From assembly GCF_900163665.1 (NCBI RefSeq), contig NZ_FUIA01000020.1, forward strand, positions 62,001-126,000: a stretch of 64,000 nucleotides of DNA, given 5' to 3'. The DNA comes from Frigoribacterium sp. JB110. Lineage in GTDB: Bacteria; Actinomycetota; Actinomycetes; Actinomycetales; Microbacteriaceae. This document shows, piece by piece, positions 1 to 10,913 of this stretch. How positions within the stretch are numbered: the stretch's first letter is position 1; each line of letters opens with the position of its first letter. The notes beneath the pieces are model-generated. The model saw only the letters and a list, made by a program, of their open reading frames with translations, had not been told where the DNA came from and ran no database searches. The translations under genes were made by a program, and so were the position numbers.

Positions 1-117
1 GCAGACCTGATCCGGAAGCTCGACTTCCCCACCGCTCCGCGCGCTGAGGCATACGATCGGCAGGCCGTCGACGACCTCTTCGACAATCTGAAGTGGGGCT
101 CGGACCCGCGCGGTTAG
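1..117 (+). CDS. C-terminal end of an unidentified protein (DivIVA-like motif possible)
   Basis: The first 117 bases read as an open frame ending in TAG, giving the last 38 residues of a protein that starts before the window. The tail contains a segment like DFPTAPRAEAYDRQAVDDLF, which loosely resembles the F-x-T-x-R-x-x-x-YD-xx-x-VDDF pattern of DivIVA domains, but this is too short to assign. Its stop codon forms part of the predicted -10 box of the next gene, xthA. Confidence 0.5.
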   Translation, partial: ADLIRKLDFPTAPRAEAYDRQAVDDLFDNLKWGSDPRG

Positions 118-126
118 GCTGGATCC

Positions 127-969
127 ATGCGGTTGGCGACGTGGAATGTGAACTCTGTCAGGGCTCGGGCGGACCGGATCGTCGGCTTCGCGGAGCGCGC
201 CGACATCGACGTGCTCGCCATGCAGGAGATCAAGTGCAAGCCCGAGCAGTTCCCGTACGCGGCTTTCGAGGCGGCCGGCTACCACGTCGAGGCGCACGGC
301 CTGAACCAATGGAACGGCGTCGCCATCGCCAGTCGCGAGCCGCTCGAGGAGATCGAATATTCCTTCAACGGAATGCCCGGATTCAAGAAGGGGTATGAGG
401 GCGAAGACGCCCCCCTCGAAGCCCGCGCGATCGGCGCCACAGTGAACGGCGTCAAGGTGTGGAGCCTGTACGTGCCGAACGGCCGCTCGCTCGACGACCC
501 GCACTACACCTACAAGCTGCGCTGGCTCGAGGCGCTCAGGCAGCACACGGCAGACGCCCTCGCCGCACAGCCCGACCTGCCGCTCGCCCTCGTCGGCGAC
601 TTCAACATCATCCCTACCGATGCCGACAACGGCGACCCCGACATCGTCGAGGGCACCTCCACCCACGTCTCCCCCGCGGAGCGCGAGGCGTTCCAGGCGC
701 TGTTGAGCGCAGGCCTCACCGACACGGTCCGACCGCTCATCCCCTCCGGCTACACCTACTGGGACTATCAGCGCCTCAAGTTCCCGAAGGATCAGGGCAT
801 CCGGATCGACTTCGTCCTGGGCTCGAAGGCGTTCGCCGACGCGGTCTCCGGCGCCAGCATCGAGCGCAGCGAACGCAAGGGCGAACAGCCCAGCGACCAC
901 GTTCCCGTCGTGGTCGACGTCGACGTCGCCGCCCCAGATGACGACGACGTCCCCATGATCTTCGGCTGA
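127..969 (+). CDS. xthA: Exodeoxyribonuclease III (AP endonuclease family)
   Basis: This 280-residue protein is a complete EEP-superfamily nuclease that cuts DNA at abasic sites and trims 3' ends in base-excision repair in the cytoplasm. Family motifs appear in order: WNVNS with Asn7, MQEIKCK with metal ligand Glu34, YVPNG, GDFNI, TYWDYQ, IRIDF and the C-terminal SDH catalytic pair. Length fits the ExoIII family. The ATG follows a TAGGCT hexamer by exactly six bases with no Shine-Dalgarno sequence, so the mRNA is probably leaderless. The acidic tail after SDHVPVVVDV is not part of the catalytic fold. It stands alone, and an 11-bp hairpin follows. Confidence 0.95.
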   Translation: MRLATWNVNSVRARADRIVGFAERADIDVLAMQEIKCKPEQFPYAAFEAAGYHVEAHGLNQWNGVAIASREPLEEIEYSFNGMPGFKKGYEGEDAPLEARAIGATVNGVKVWSLYVPNGRSLDDPHYTYKLRWLEALRQHTADALAAQPDLPLALVGDFNIIPTDADNGDPDIVEGTSTHVSPAEREAFQALLSAGLTDTVRPLIPSGYTYWDYQRLKFPKDQGIRIDFVLGSKAFADAVSGASIERSERKGEQPSDHVPVVVDVDVAAPDDDDVPMIFG

Positions 970-1000
970 CCCTACGCGAGAGTACCCTTTCGGATCGGTT

Positions 1001-1049
1001 GCACCCCTTGTTCCCGGATGCACGTGGTCCACTCGATCACAAGGGGTGC
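1001..1049 (+). terminator. Candidate terminator after xthA
   Basis: The arms GCACCCCTTGT (1001-1011) and ACAAGGGGTGC (1039-1049) form an 11-bp perfect stem with a 27-base loop. No T-run follows, so termination is plausible but unproven. Confidence 0.35.
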
Positions 1050-1113
1050 GCTCGCGAGGATCTCCGCCGCACGGCGGAGGCGTCGAGCGCGGACCGCGAC
1101 GTAACGTGGCGGT

Positions 1114-2538
1114 ATGAGCACGCGAGTCCCTCGGTCGGCGCAGGGCGATCCTCCGCCTGACACCCGCAGCGAGCCCGTCGCGCCGGGCCTCAGCAGCGAG
1201 TCCGCTCCCAGCGGCAGTCGCGAAGAGGCGCAGCCGGCCCCCGCGCGGGCGAGCCTCTCCCCCGCCCGCGCCGCACCCACGCAGCGCGAGCTGCGGCAGG
1301 ACTACGTGCTCGCCGCCGCCCTGTTCGTCGCGGCGATGATCAGCGGCGCGCTGTCATCGATCACCGAGTTCTACGGCGAGCAGACAGCAGACCTCGTCTG
1401 GGTGCTCCCGCTGGCGATGGGAACCACTTTGCCGCTCGCCGTCCGCAGGAGGTTGCCGATCACGGCCGCGGTCGTCGTGTGCGCCTCGTACTTCTGCGGT
1501 GTGACGCTGTACGTTCCCGAGGCCTTCGTGTCGAACGTATCCATGTTCATCGCCATCTACACGATCGGCGCATGGATGAACGACCGCCGACGCGCTGTCG
1601 TCGGCCGCGCGATCATGATGGTCGCCATGATGGTCTGGCTGCTGATCTCGACGTACTTCGCGATCGGGAACGCAGCGGACGAGGCCGACGTCGTCGCCGG
1701 CGCGATGTCGCCGCTGGTCGCGTACATGCTCATCCAGTGGCTGATCAACGTCGCCTACTTCGGCGGCGCCTACTACATGGGCGACCATGCCTACAGGGCC
1801 GCCCTGAACCGACAGGATCTGCGCAGGCTCGCAGAGCAGCTCGAGGAGGAGCGCGAGCTCTCCGCGTCGCAGGCCGTCGCGCTCGACCGGGTGCGCATCG
1901 CGCGCGAGCTGCACGACGTCGTCGGCCACCACGTGTCGGCGATGGGCGTTCAGGCCGGCGCCGCCCGCACCATCATGGCCACGAATCCGGATGCCGCAGG
2001 CGACGTGCTCAGGGAGGTCGAGCAGGGCGCACGCACGGCGATCGACGAGCTGCATCACCTGCTAGACACGCTGCGCGATCCCGGTGAGAACCACGAGTCC
2101 CCTTCCGCGCTGAAGCTGCAGGACCTCGATCAGCTGGTGCGGCAGGTCACCGCCGCCGGCACGCCGACGACCTTCACCGTGATCGGTGACGCCGTTCCGC
2201 TTCCGCCCCTGATCGAGACCAACCTGTACCGGATCGCGCAGGAGGCGCTCACCAACGCGCGCCGGCACGCGGGACCGGATGCACGGGCGGACATCCGGCT
2301 GCGCTACCGCAGGGACACGGTCGAGCTGGAGGTCACGAACACCGGCAGAGTGCGCGCGGGCGCCCGCCCCGGCGTGGGCCAGCTCGGCATGCGGGAACGT
2401 GCGACCTCGATCGGGGGAGTGCTCCACTTCGGGCATCGAGAGGCCGGTTCTGATGGCTCAGTGGAGCGGCCTGGGTATCTGGTGCGCATCAGCGTGCCCC
2501 TGCGGGAGAATCCGACGCTCGAGGAGGTCGACGCATGA
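1114..2538 (+). CDS. Sensor histidine kinase, NarL/DesK (HisKA_3) class
   Basis: This 474-residue membrane kinase has a proline/alanine-rich cytoplasmic N-terminus of about 55 residues, several hydrophobic segments between roughly residues 65 and 220, a short coiled region, then the dimerisation/phosphoacceptor motif RIARELHDVVGHHVSAM with phosphoacceptor His267. The HATPase part carries the N-box EALTNARRHAG and the G-box VGQLGMRERA. The ATG comes six bases after TAACGT, which suggests a leaderless transcript. The stop overlaps the response-regulator start in ATGA, so the two are translationally coupled. The stimulus cannot be told from sequence. The nearby exporter genes are separated from this pair by a convergent gene. 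Confidence 0.9.
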   Translation: MSTRVPRSAQGDPPPDTRSEPVAPGLSSESAPSGSREEAQPAPARASLSPARAAPTQRELRQDYVLAAALFVAAMISGALSSITEFYGEQTADLVWVLPLAMGTTLPLAVRRRLPITAAVVVCASYFCGVTLYVPEAFVSNVSMFIAIYTIGAWMNDRRRAVVGRAIMMVAMMVWLLISTYFAIGNAADEADVVAGAMSPLVAYMLIQWLINVAYFGGAYYMGDHAYRAALNRQDLRRLAEQLEEERELSASQAVALDRVRIARELHDVVGHHVSAMGVQAGAARTIMATNPDAAGDVLREVEQGARTAIDELHHLLDTLRDPGENHESPSALKLQDLDQLVRQVTAAGTPTTFTVIGDAVPLPPLIETNLYRIAQEALTNARRHAGPDARADIRLRYRRDTVELEVTNTGRVRAGARPGVGQLGMRERATSIGGVLHFGHREAGSDGSVERPGYLVRISVPLRENPTLEEVDA

Positions 2539-3218
2539 CCGAGCCGATCAGTGTGCTGCTCGTCGACGATCATGCCACGATGCGGATGGGGTTCCGGATG
2601 ATCCTGGAAGCCTCGGGTATCACGGTCTCGGGCGAGGCAGGCACGGGGGAGGAGGCGATACATTCCGTTCGCGGCATGCGCCCGGACGTCGTCTTCATGG
2701 ACGTGCAGATGCCCGACCTCGATGGCATCGAGGCGACCCGCCGCATCCGAGCCGATCTGGGCGACAGCGGCCCGCGCATCGTGATCGTGACGACCTTCGA
2801 TCGCGACGACTATCTGTTCTCGGCGCTCGAGGCGGGCGCGAGCGGATTCCTGCTCAAGAACGCCGGGCCGGAGGAACTGGTCAACGCCGCGCGCGTCGCG
2901 GCGTCAGGGGAGGCGCTGCTCGCACCGGAGGTCACGCGGCGCGTCATCGAACGCTTCGCCGCGCAGGGCCGCGCCGATGCCGGCTCTGGCCAGGCGCAGT
3001 CGCCGTCGTCGCCCGAGCGCACCGGCGTCACCCTGACCGAGCGGGAAGCCGATGTGCTGCGCCTGCTCGCGCGGGCCATGAGCAACGCGGAGATCGCCGC
3101 GGAGCTCTACATCGGCGATGCCACCGTGAAGACGCACGTCTCGAACGTGCTGCTCAAACTCGCCGCCCGCGACCGCGTCGCCGCGGTCGTCTGGGCGCAC
3201 CAGCACGGGTACGCGTAG
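2535..3218 (+). CDS. LuxR/NarL-family response regulator
   Basis: This 227-residue two-domain regulator is the partner of the preceding kinase. The receiver domain has the acidic pair Asp11-Asp12, the phosphoacceptor Asp56 in VVFMDVQMPD, a conserved Thr in VIVTTF and Lys in FLLKNAG. A low-complexity linker of about 30 residues leads to a C-terminal LuxR helix-turn-helix beginning LTEREADVLRLLARAMSNAEIAAEL. It starts on the ATGA shared with the kinase stop. Its target genes are unknown. Confidence 0.93.
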   Translation: MTEPISVLLVDDHATMRMGFRMILEASGITVSGEAGTGEEAIHSVRGMRPDVVFMDVQMPDLDGIEATRRIRADLGDSGPRIVIVTTFDRDDYLFSALEAGASGFLLKNAGPEELVNAARVAASGEALLAPEVTRRVIERFAAQGRADAGSGQAQSPSSPERTGVTLTEREADVLRLLARAMSNAEIAAELYIGDATVKTHVSNVLLKLAARDRVAAVVWAHQHGYA

Positions 3219-3295
3219 CCCGCGAGTGCCTACGCCGTCTGCGAGTGCCTGCGCTGTCGCATAGGCATTCGCGAGGAACGCAGGCACTCGCGGGA
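3219..3295. repeat. Intergenic inverted repeat between convergent genes
   Basis: The arms CCCGCGAGTGCCT (3219-3231) and AGGCACTCGCGGG (3283-3295) are perfect 13-bp complements with a loop of about 51 bases. The loop holds further partial copies of GCGAGTGCCT in both orientations. The element fills the gap between the response regulator and the convergent reductase and may act as a bidirectional terminator. Confidence 0.6.
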
Positions 3296-3300
3296 GGTGA

Positions 3301-3861
3301 TCAGGCTGCGTAGGCCTTCTGCACCCGCGCGATGAGGCCGAGGAAGGTGTCCAGGTAGGACTGCAGGAACGCCTTGGTGCCCTCGTTGCTGATGTCGCCG
3401 TCGCCGTCGATGAGACCCGGGGTGACCTGCACGAAGCCCTCCGGCTGACCCATCACGATCGCGTTCACGTGGCTGAGCACGGCCTTGAGGTGCTGCTGAG
3501 CCGCCGCGGTGCCGATCGCGCCGGGCGAGCCGCCCAGCACGGCGACCGGCTTGTCGCCGAAGGAGAAGTCGCCGTACGGGCGGCTGGCCCACTCGATGGC
3601 GTTCTTCAGCACGCCGGGGATCGAGCGGTTGTACTCGGGCGTGACGATGACGATGCCGTCGACGCTTTCGATGTGCTTCTTGAAGTCCAGCCCGACCTGC
3701 GGGAACTCGGCGTCATAGTCGGAGGAGTAGAACGGAAGGTCTTTGATGACGATCTCTTCGAACTCGACGCCCTCTGGTGCGAGCTTCGCCAGGGCCTCGG
3801 CGAGTGCGCGGTTGAGCGAGGTGCTCGAGATGCTGCCGACGATGTAGCCGATGGTGGTCAC
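3301..3861 (-). CDS. NADPH-dependent FMN reductase family protein
   Basis: This 186-residue flavodoxin-fold protein starts at GTG 3861, preceded by AAGGAGAT at good spacing. A much longer upstream reading frame is antisense to the ABC ATPase and is not used. Family features are the N-terminal phosphate loop GSISSTSLNRALA, the VTPEYNRSIPGVLKNAIEWAS flavin-binding stretch in which PEYN is the hallmark, and VLGGSPGAIGTA. Such enzymes reduce FMN or quinones with NAD(P)H in the cytoplasm. It is transcribed away from the ABC exporter genes and shares a 234-bp divergent promoter region with them. Substrate not assignable. Confidence 0.88.
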   Translation of the reverse strand: MTTIGYIVGSISSTSLNRALAEALAKLAPEGVEFEEIVIKDLPFYSSDYDAEFPQVGLDFKKHIESVDGIVIVTPEYNRSIPGVLKNAIEWASRPYGDFSFGDKPVAVLGGSPGAIGTAAAQQHLKAVLSHVNAIVMGQPEGFVQVTPGLIDGDGDISNEGTKAFLQSYLDTFLGLIARVQKAYAA

Positions 3862-4095
3862 GGATGGATCTCCTTCATGGGTGGTGGCCGCTGCGGCCGT
3901 TCGTGCGTACGAGTGCGGAAACGTGCGCCGGTCGAATCGTATTCCATGCGGATGCATGCATGCTCGGCACAGGGGTGCCTGACCGGCGTCCGTCTCCGCA
4001 CAGCGGCGGAGCGCGAAGATCCGTCGTGCGGGGGAGGCGGGCGACACAGTCGAATTCGTAGCGTGGAGGCACACACCGAGAAAGGGAGCCCGCCG

Positions 4096-4980
4096 ATGCT
4101 GCGACTGAGCGGAATCACGAAGAACTACGGCGAACGCCGCGCCCTCGACGGGGTCACGTTCGATGTCGCCCCCGGCCGTCTGACGGGTTTCGTCGGCGGC
4201 AACGGGGCGGGGAAGACCACGACGATGCGGATCATCCTGGGCCTGCTGAACTCGGACGGCGGCACCGTTTCGCTCGACCGGCAGGAGATCACCACGGAGG
4301 ATCGCCGACGCTTCGGCTACATGCCGGAGGAGCGCGGCCTCTACCCGAAGATGAAGGTGCTCGACCACATCGTCTACCTGGCCCGGTTGCACGGGTTCAG
4401 CCGCGCAGACGCCACAGAGCGCGCCACGGCGATCCTGGACCGGCTCGGGCTGGGGGAGCGGCTCACCGACAACATCGAGGCCCTCTCGCTGGGAAACCAG
4501 CAGCGCGCCCAGATCGCCGCAGCGCTTGTGCACGACCCAGAGGTGCTGATCCTCGACGAGCCGTTCAGCGGCCTCGATCCACTCGCCGTCGAGGTGGTCG
4601 CCGGCGTGCTGCAGGATCGCGCGGCGGCCGGTGCCAGCGTGCTGTTCTCGTCGCACCAGCTCGACGTGGTCGAGCGTCTCTGCGACGATCTGGTGATCAT
4701 CGCCGGCGGCGAGGTGCGCACCTCCGGCCCCCGCGAGCGGCTTCGCGAGGAGCACGCCACCAACCGCTTCGAACTCGCCGCGGCGAAGGACGTCGGCTGG
4801 GTGCGCGAGGAGCCGGGCATCCAGGTGCTCGATTTCGACGGCGGGTACGCGCTCTTCGACGCCGACGACGACGCAGCGGCGCAGCGCGTCCTGCAGCGAG
4901 CAGTCTCGTACGGCGAGGTCGCTCGCTTCGCCCCCCAGCAGCCTTCCCTCGCCCAGATCTTCAAGGAGGTCATCCGATGA
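4096..4980 (+). CDS. ABC transporter ATP-binding protein (NatA-like)
   Basis: This 294-residue ATPase energises the downstream membrane protein. It shows Walker A at residues 34-41 (GGNGAGKT), signature LSLGNQQRAQIAAAL, Walker B VLILDEPFSGLDP and H-loop SSHQ, followed by a C-terminal extension of about 80 residues typical of NatA/DrrA-type subunits. The ATG at 4096 follows AAAGGGAG. A TAGCGT hexamer at 4059-4064 could be its -10. The stop overlaps the permease start by four bases. The family exports sodium, drugs or lipids; substrate is not known here. Confidence 0.9.
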   Translation: MLRLSGITKNYGERRALDGVTFDVAPGRLTGFVGGNGAGKTTTMRIILGLLNSDGGTVSLDRQEITTEDRRRFGYMPEERGLYPKMKVLDHIVYLARLHGFSRADATERATAILDRLGLGERLTDNIEALSLGNQQRAQIAAALVHDPEVLILDEPFSGLDPLAVEVVAGVLQDRAAAGASVLFSSHQLDVVERLCDDLVIIAGGEVRTSGPRERLREEHATNRFELAAAKDVGWVREEPGIQVLDFDGGYALFDADDDAAAQRVLQRAVSYGEVARFAPQQPSLAQIFKEVIR

Positions 4981-6077
4981 CGCTCGCAACCGATGCCCGC
5001 TCGATCTCGACCGCGCAGGCCACATGGCTCGTCGCCGAGCGCGACATCCTCTCGCGCCTGCGCAGCAAGGCGTTCATCATCTCCACCCTGATCCTCGTGC
5101 TGATCGCGGTGGGCGGCATCGTCTGGATGGGGATCTCGAGCGCAACGACATCCGGAACGCCCGTCGCCGCCACGGCGGACTCAGCCGAGATGCTCCCCGA
5201 CACCGAGGACCTCGAGGTCACCGAGGTCGCCGACGCCGCAGCAGGCGAGGCGCTCGTGCGCGACGGCACAGTCGACGCGTTCGTGACGCCCAGTGCTGGC
5301 TCTGCGACCGGCGTGGAGGTCGTCGCACTCGATGAGGCGCCGGACGACGTGACGTCGCTGCTCGCCGTGCACCCCGAGGTGACGCTGCTCGAGGATCCGG
5401 CCGTGCCGTTCTTCCTGCGCTACATGCTCGGGCTGATCTTCGGCGTGCTGTTCATGGGCATCACGCTCACCTTCGCGATGCCGATCGCCACAGCGGTCGT
5501 CGAGGAGAAGCAGACCCGCGTCGTCGAGATCCTGATCTCCACGGTCTCGGCCCGCGCACTCCTGGCAGGCAAGGTGCTCGGCAACCTGATCCTCGCGCTC
5601 GGTCAGATCGTGGTGCTGGCCGCCGCATCGATCATCGGCCTCGCGGTGACGGGGCAGGGCGACTTCGTGACCGATTTCGGCGCACCCGTCGCATGGTTCG
5701 CGGTGTTCTTCGCGCTGGGGTTCCTGCTGCTGTCGGCGATGTTCGCCGCCGCCGGTTCGATGGTCTCGCGCCAGGAGGACATCTCACCGACCGTGATGCC
5801 CGTGATGTACCTGGTGATGCTGCCGTACTTCCTCGTGGTCCTGTTCGGCAACAACCCGGTCCTGATGAACGTGATGAGCTACGTCCCGTTCTCGGCACCG
5901 ACCGCGATGCCGGTGCGCCTCTACTTCAACGAGGCGGCATGGTGGGAGCCGGTGCTCTCCCTCGGCGTTCTGGCCGTGTCCTGCGTCATCATCATCGCCG
6001 TCGGGGCGCGAATCTACGAGAACTCGCTGCTGAAGATGGGCGGCAGAGTCAAGGTGCGCGAGGCGCTGAAGGGCTGA
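4977..6077 (+). CDS. ABC-2 type transporter permease (NatB-like)
   Basis: This 366-residue integral membrane protein has the ABC-2 arrangement: one N-terminal membrane segment (VLIAVGGIVWMGI), an extracytoplasmic domain of about 100 residues, then five hydrophobic segments from about residue 145 to 350. The cytoplasmic motif EEKQTRVVEILISTVSARALLAGKVLG is characteristic of NatB-type permeases. It overlaps the ATPase by ATGA, so both are made from one transcript. A strong hairpin follows directly. Confidence 0.9.
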   Translation: MTLATDARSISTAQATWLVAERDILSRLRSKAFIISTLILVLIAVGGIVWMGISSATTSGTPVAATADSAEMLPDTEDLEVTEVADAAAGEALVRDGTVDAFVTPSAGSATGVEVVALDEAPDDVTSLLAVHPEVTLLEDPAVPFFLRYMLGLIFGVLFMGITLTFAMPIATAVVEEKQTRVVEILISTVSARALLAGKVLGNLILALGQIVVLAAASIIGLAVTGQGDFVTDFGAPVAWFAVFFALGFLLLSAMFAAAGSMVSRQEDISPTVMPVMYLVMLPYFLVVLFGNNPVLMNVMSYVPFSAPTAMPVRLYFNEAAWWEPVLSLGVLAVSCVIIIAVGARIYENSLLKMGGRVKVREALKG

Positions 6078-6089
6078 GTGCTCCGGATG

Positions 6090-6133
6090 CACGAAGGAGG
6101 GCCGCGGGGTGCACCCCGCGGCCCTCCTTCGTG
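6090..6133. terminator. Strong bidirectional hairpin terminator
   Basis: A perfect 20-bp stem with a TGCA loop (arms 6090-6109 and 6114-6133) sits between the convergent permease and proline-rich protein genes. In both directions it lies within 13 bases of a stop codon, so it most likely ends both transcripts. Confidence 0.85.
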
Positions 6134-6141
6134 CTGGCGAC

Positions 6142-7230
6142 TCAGTCGACCGTGAGTTCGCGCATCGAGTCGATCTCGTCGGAGATGTTCTCCAGACCGC
6201 ACGACACGTATGCCTGCATCGTCGTACCCGTATCGGCGAAGGTGCGCCAGTACCAGCGCTCCTTCGTCACGGAGACGGTGTCATCGACCCAGGCGAGGTC
6301 GACGTTGTACGCCTGGAACTCGATCGTGCCTGCCGGCGACTCGAGTGCGACCGTCCCGGCCTCCTCGATCGTCTGGCTGTCGATCGACGGGTCATCCTCC
6401 AGAGAGGCGAGGTAGGCGTCGAAATCAGCCGTGGACGCCTCGGCGTCGTTCGCCGCATCGCCCTCGGCTCGATCGGGATTCACATCGGCGACCGGAAGCG
6501 TGTAGCCGACGAACGAGCACGTCTGGCCGTCCTTCGTCGCTTCGAAAGCGGTGGCGTCCTGCCTGGTGAAGTCCCAGTCGCCGCTCGTCACGCCGTCCGC
6601 GTTCCACGCGTAGGTGATGTCCGTCGGCCCCGCGTCGCTCAGCGCGAAGTCCGCGCCCTCCGCCGTCTCCTCGCCGCGGCCGTCGAACAGGTGCATGGCG
6701 TCCGCGATGAACCAGCCGCCGACGAGAATGACGACCAGGCCGCCGCCGACGGCCCAACCGATCCAGCCGCGCTTGCGCTTGGGCGGCTGCTGCGGGCCGG
6801 GCAGGAAACCGGGCTGGCCGGCGTATCCGGGCTGCGCCGCGTACCCCGGCTGCTGACCGTACCCGGGCTGGCCGCCGATCTGACCGTAGCCCTGCTGCGC
6901 ACCGGCGGGGGACTGCTGCGCGGCGTACGGGTCAGCCCCGGCCTGAGCGGCCTGAGCGGTCTGGTCGGCGCGGGCGGCGTACGGGTCGGCGGGCGGTGCC
7001 GGCTGCTGCGCGCTCGGCGCCCCCTGGTACGGATTCTGCGGGTCGACATCCGGTGCGCCGGCGTACGGGTTCGGCTGCTGCGCCGCCGGGTCACCGGGCG
7101 CCGCTGCCTGGGGCTGTGCGTCGCCGCCCTCCTCCCAGGGGAGCGGCGGGAGCTTCGGCGCGGGCGGAAGCCCGGAGTCCGGCGGGGTCTGGTCGCCCTG
7201 GTTCGATCGATCGTCGTTGTTGCCGCTCAT
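6142..7230 (-). CDS. Proline/glutamine-rich single-pass membrane protein (paralogue A)
   Basis: I do not recognise a named family. The 362-residue protein has a disordered N-terminal half rich in Pro, Gln, Gly and Ala with repeated QPGY units and the short motif LPPLPWEE near residue 28. A basic KRKRGW stop-transfer flank precedes one membrane segment at about residues 155-175, then an acidic extracytoplasmic domain of about 185 residues with two cysteines and the motif KERWYWRTFADTGTTMQ. The topology suggests a cytoplasmic Pro-rich tail and an external sensory or binding domain. GGAGGAG precedes the ATG. The next gene upstream is a paralogue with the same plan. Confidence 0.75.
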   Translation of the reverse strand: MSGNNDDRSNQGDQTPPDSGLPPAPKLPPLPWEEGGDAQPQAAAPGDPAAQQPNPYAGAPDVDPQNPYQGAPSAQQPAPPADPYAARADQTAQAAQAGADPYAAQQSPAGAQQGYGQIGGQPGYGQQPGYAAQPGYAGQPGFLPGPQQPPKRKRGWIGWAVGGGLVVILVGGWFIADAMHLFDGRGEETAEGADFALSDAGPTDITYAWNADGVTSGDWDFTRQDATAFEATKDGQTCSFVGYTLPVADVNPDRAEGDAANDAEASTADFDAYLASLEDDPSIDSQTIEEAGTVALESPAGTIEFQAYNVDLAWVDDTVSVTKERWYWRTFADTGTTMQAYVSCGLENISDEIDSMRELTVD

Positions 7231-7308
7231 GGCGGTCTCCTCCCCCTGCGAAAATTCTCAGATAAAGCGTACCCGGATCCGAGGGCGTCACTGGGCCCCG
7301 CGTCGGGC

Positions 7309-8541
7309 CTACTGCATCCGGAGCTGTCCGACGCTCTGCTCGACCATCTCGGCCGTCGGCTCCTGATCGCAGACGAGCTGCACGTGCATCTGCGTTCCCG
7401 CTTCGGCGAAGCTGCGCCAGTACCACCGCTCCGTCGCCCGGGAATCGGCGTCGACGTCGAGGATGACGTCGACGCCGAGGAACTCCACCGCCCCTGCGTC
7501 GAACGGCACGGCGAACGATGAGACCTGCTCCGACCCGGATTCCTCTCCGTCTTCTGCGTACGCCTCGATCGCGTCTGCGAGGTCGCGCTGGGTCGCCGTG
7601 GCGTCATCCGTCGCGCCATCCGACGCGAACCGGGATGAGGAGAATGCCATGACGTTGCAGAAGTGCTCGCCGTCGTCCCAGACGCCGACGACGCTCTCCG
7701 GAGAGTCGTCGTACACCTCCCAGTCGCCGCCGGGTTCGGCCGCGAGCCAGCCCAGCTCAAGGTCTGTGGGCACGGACTCGTCGAGCCTGATCGCCCCTAT
7801 TGGTGCCCCTTCCTCGCCCGACGCGCTCCCGTCCGAATCCGGGTCGTCATCCGTCTGCTCGCCGCCGCCCCCGACGGGTCCGGATGAATCATCGGCCGGC
7901 GCGCTCGCGCTCTGGCTCGGCAGCAGGCTGATCACGTAGCCGACGATCAGCACGGCCGCGATCAGCACGACCACGCCGATGCCGATCAGCCACCCCGCCC
8001 ATACCGGGAACCCGCGCTTGCCGGGCGGCGCCGCGACAGGCGCTCCGTACCCCGGCGCACCGCCGTAGGGAAGAGCCGCGGATGCGGCAGCGCCTCCCTG
8101 CCCGCCGTACGCGGCCGTGCTCCCGTAGGCGCCGGAAGGAGCGGCGTACGCCTGCGGAGCGTGATTCGCGGCTCCGGGTGCCGCAGACACCGGATGCCCC
8201 TGAGCGCCGGGGGCGTATCCGTGGATTGGCGCACCGTATGCCTGACCGTGCGGAGGCTGCTGGCCCTGCGGTGCGGCATATGGAGGCAGCCGTTGCGGTT
8301 CGGCGGCACCCTGCGGAGCACCGAAGCTCTGGGCCGCGGCCGGCTGGAACAGGGGAGTGCTCGCCAGCCGCGGCGGGTGCGACGAGGGAGCGGCCGGCGG
8401 TTGTTCAGCTCCGGGCGATGGTGCGCCCTGCGCGCCATCCGGTTCCTGCTCCCATGGCAGCGGAGGAAGTGCGTGCGGCTGATTCGCCTCGGGCAGCCGC
8501 CACCCGTTCCCGCCGGTTCCGTCCGCGCCGCTGCCGCTCAT
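7309..8541 (-). CDS. Proline/glutamine-rich single-pass membrane protein (paralogue B)
   Basis: This 410-residue protein has the same architecture as the following gene: an N-terminal LPPLPWEQ motif, a long Pro/Gln/Ala/Tyr-rich region, a basic PGKRGF flank, one membrane helix near residues 180-205, an acidic Ser/Asp/Gly linker, and an external domain ending in ERWYWRSFAEAGTQMHVQLVCDQEP, which matches KERWYWRTFADTGTTMQ in its neighbour. The pair are 78 bases apart and in the same orientation, so they arose by tandem duplication and are probably co-transcribed. Function unknown. Confidence 0.75.
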   Translation of the reverse strand: MSGSGADGTGGNGWRLPEANQPHALPPLPWEQEPDGAQGAPSPGAEQPPAAPSSHPPRLASTPLFQPAAAQSFGAPQGAAEPQRLPPYAAPQGQQPPHGQAYGAPIHGYAPGAQGHPVSAAPGAANHAPQAYAAPSGAYGSTAAYGGQGGAAASAALPYGGAPGYGAPVAAPPGKRGFPVWAGWLIGIGVVVLIAAVLIVGYVISLLPSQSASAPADDSSGPVGGGGEQTDDDPDSDGSASGEEGAPIGAIRLDESVPTDLELGWLAAEPGGDWEVYDDSPESVVGVWDDGEHFCNVMAFSSSRFASDGATDDATATQRDLADAIEAYAEDGEESGSEQVSSFAVPFDAGAVEFLGVDVILDVDADSRATERWYWRSFAEAGTQMHVQLVCDQEPTAEMVEQSVGQLRMQ

Positions 8542-8615
8542 CCCGGCCCCTTCCCCCGCACCGCGTGTTCACGTCGAGGCTACCGCGCCCCGCCGACGTC
8601 GCCGCAAGTATTCAA

Positions 8616-8660
8616 GTCTCCGGCAATTCCGCAGCCGACAGCAGAAGAAAAGCCGGAGAC
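8616..8660. terminator. Hairpin downstream of clpB
   Basis: GTCTCCGGC (8616-8624) pairs with GCCGGAGAC (8652-8660), a 9-bp stem with a 27-base loop, 14 bases beyond the clpB stop. There is no clear U-run, so its role as a terminator is tentative. Confidence 0.35.
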
Positions 8661-8673
8661 GTGAAGAGTTGCG

Positions 8674-10809
<2,136 letters not shown>

Positions 10810-10861
10810 GAGCCCTCCCGTGCCCTTCCCTCGCAACCCGAACACAGCATCCGGATGAAAA

Positions 10862-10882
10862 CTTGAGTCTTACAAGCTCAAG
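10862..10882 (-). promoter_or_regulatory. HAIR operator (HspR binding site) before clpB
   Basis: The sequence CTTGAGT-N7-GCTCAAG differs from the HAIR consensus CTTGAGT-N7-ACTCAAG at one position. HspR is known to repress dnaK and clpB operons through this site in Streptomyces and mycobacteria. The position 53 bases before the clpB start is as expected. Confidence 0.85.
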
Positions 10883-10913
10883 TTTAGCAGGGTGGAGTGG
10901 AGCGCGGAAGCCG

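Noticed and set aside
8616-8660. Hairpin after clpB as a fourth copy of the 58-bp palindrome
   Set aside because: Only the TCTCCGG/CCGGAGA centre resembles it; arms and loop differ, so it is listed as a possible terminator only.
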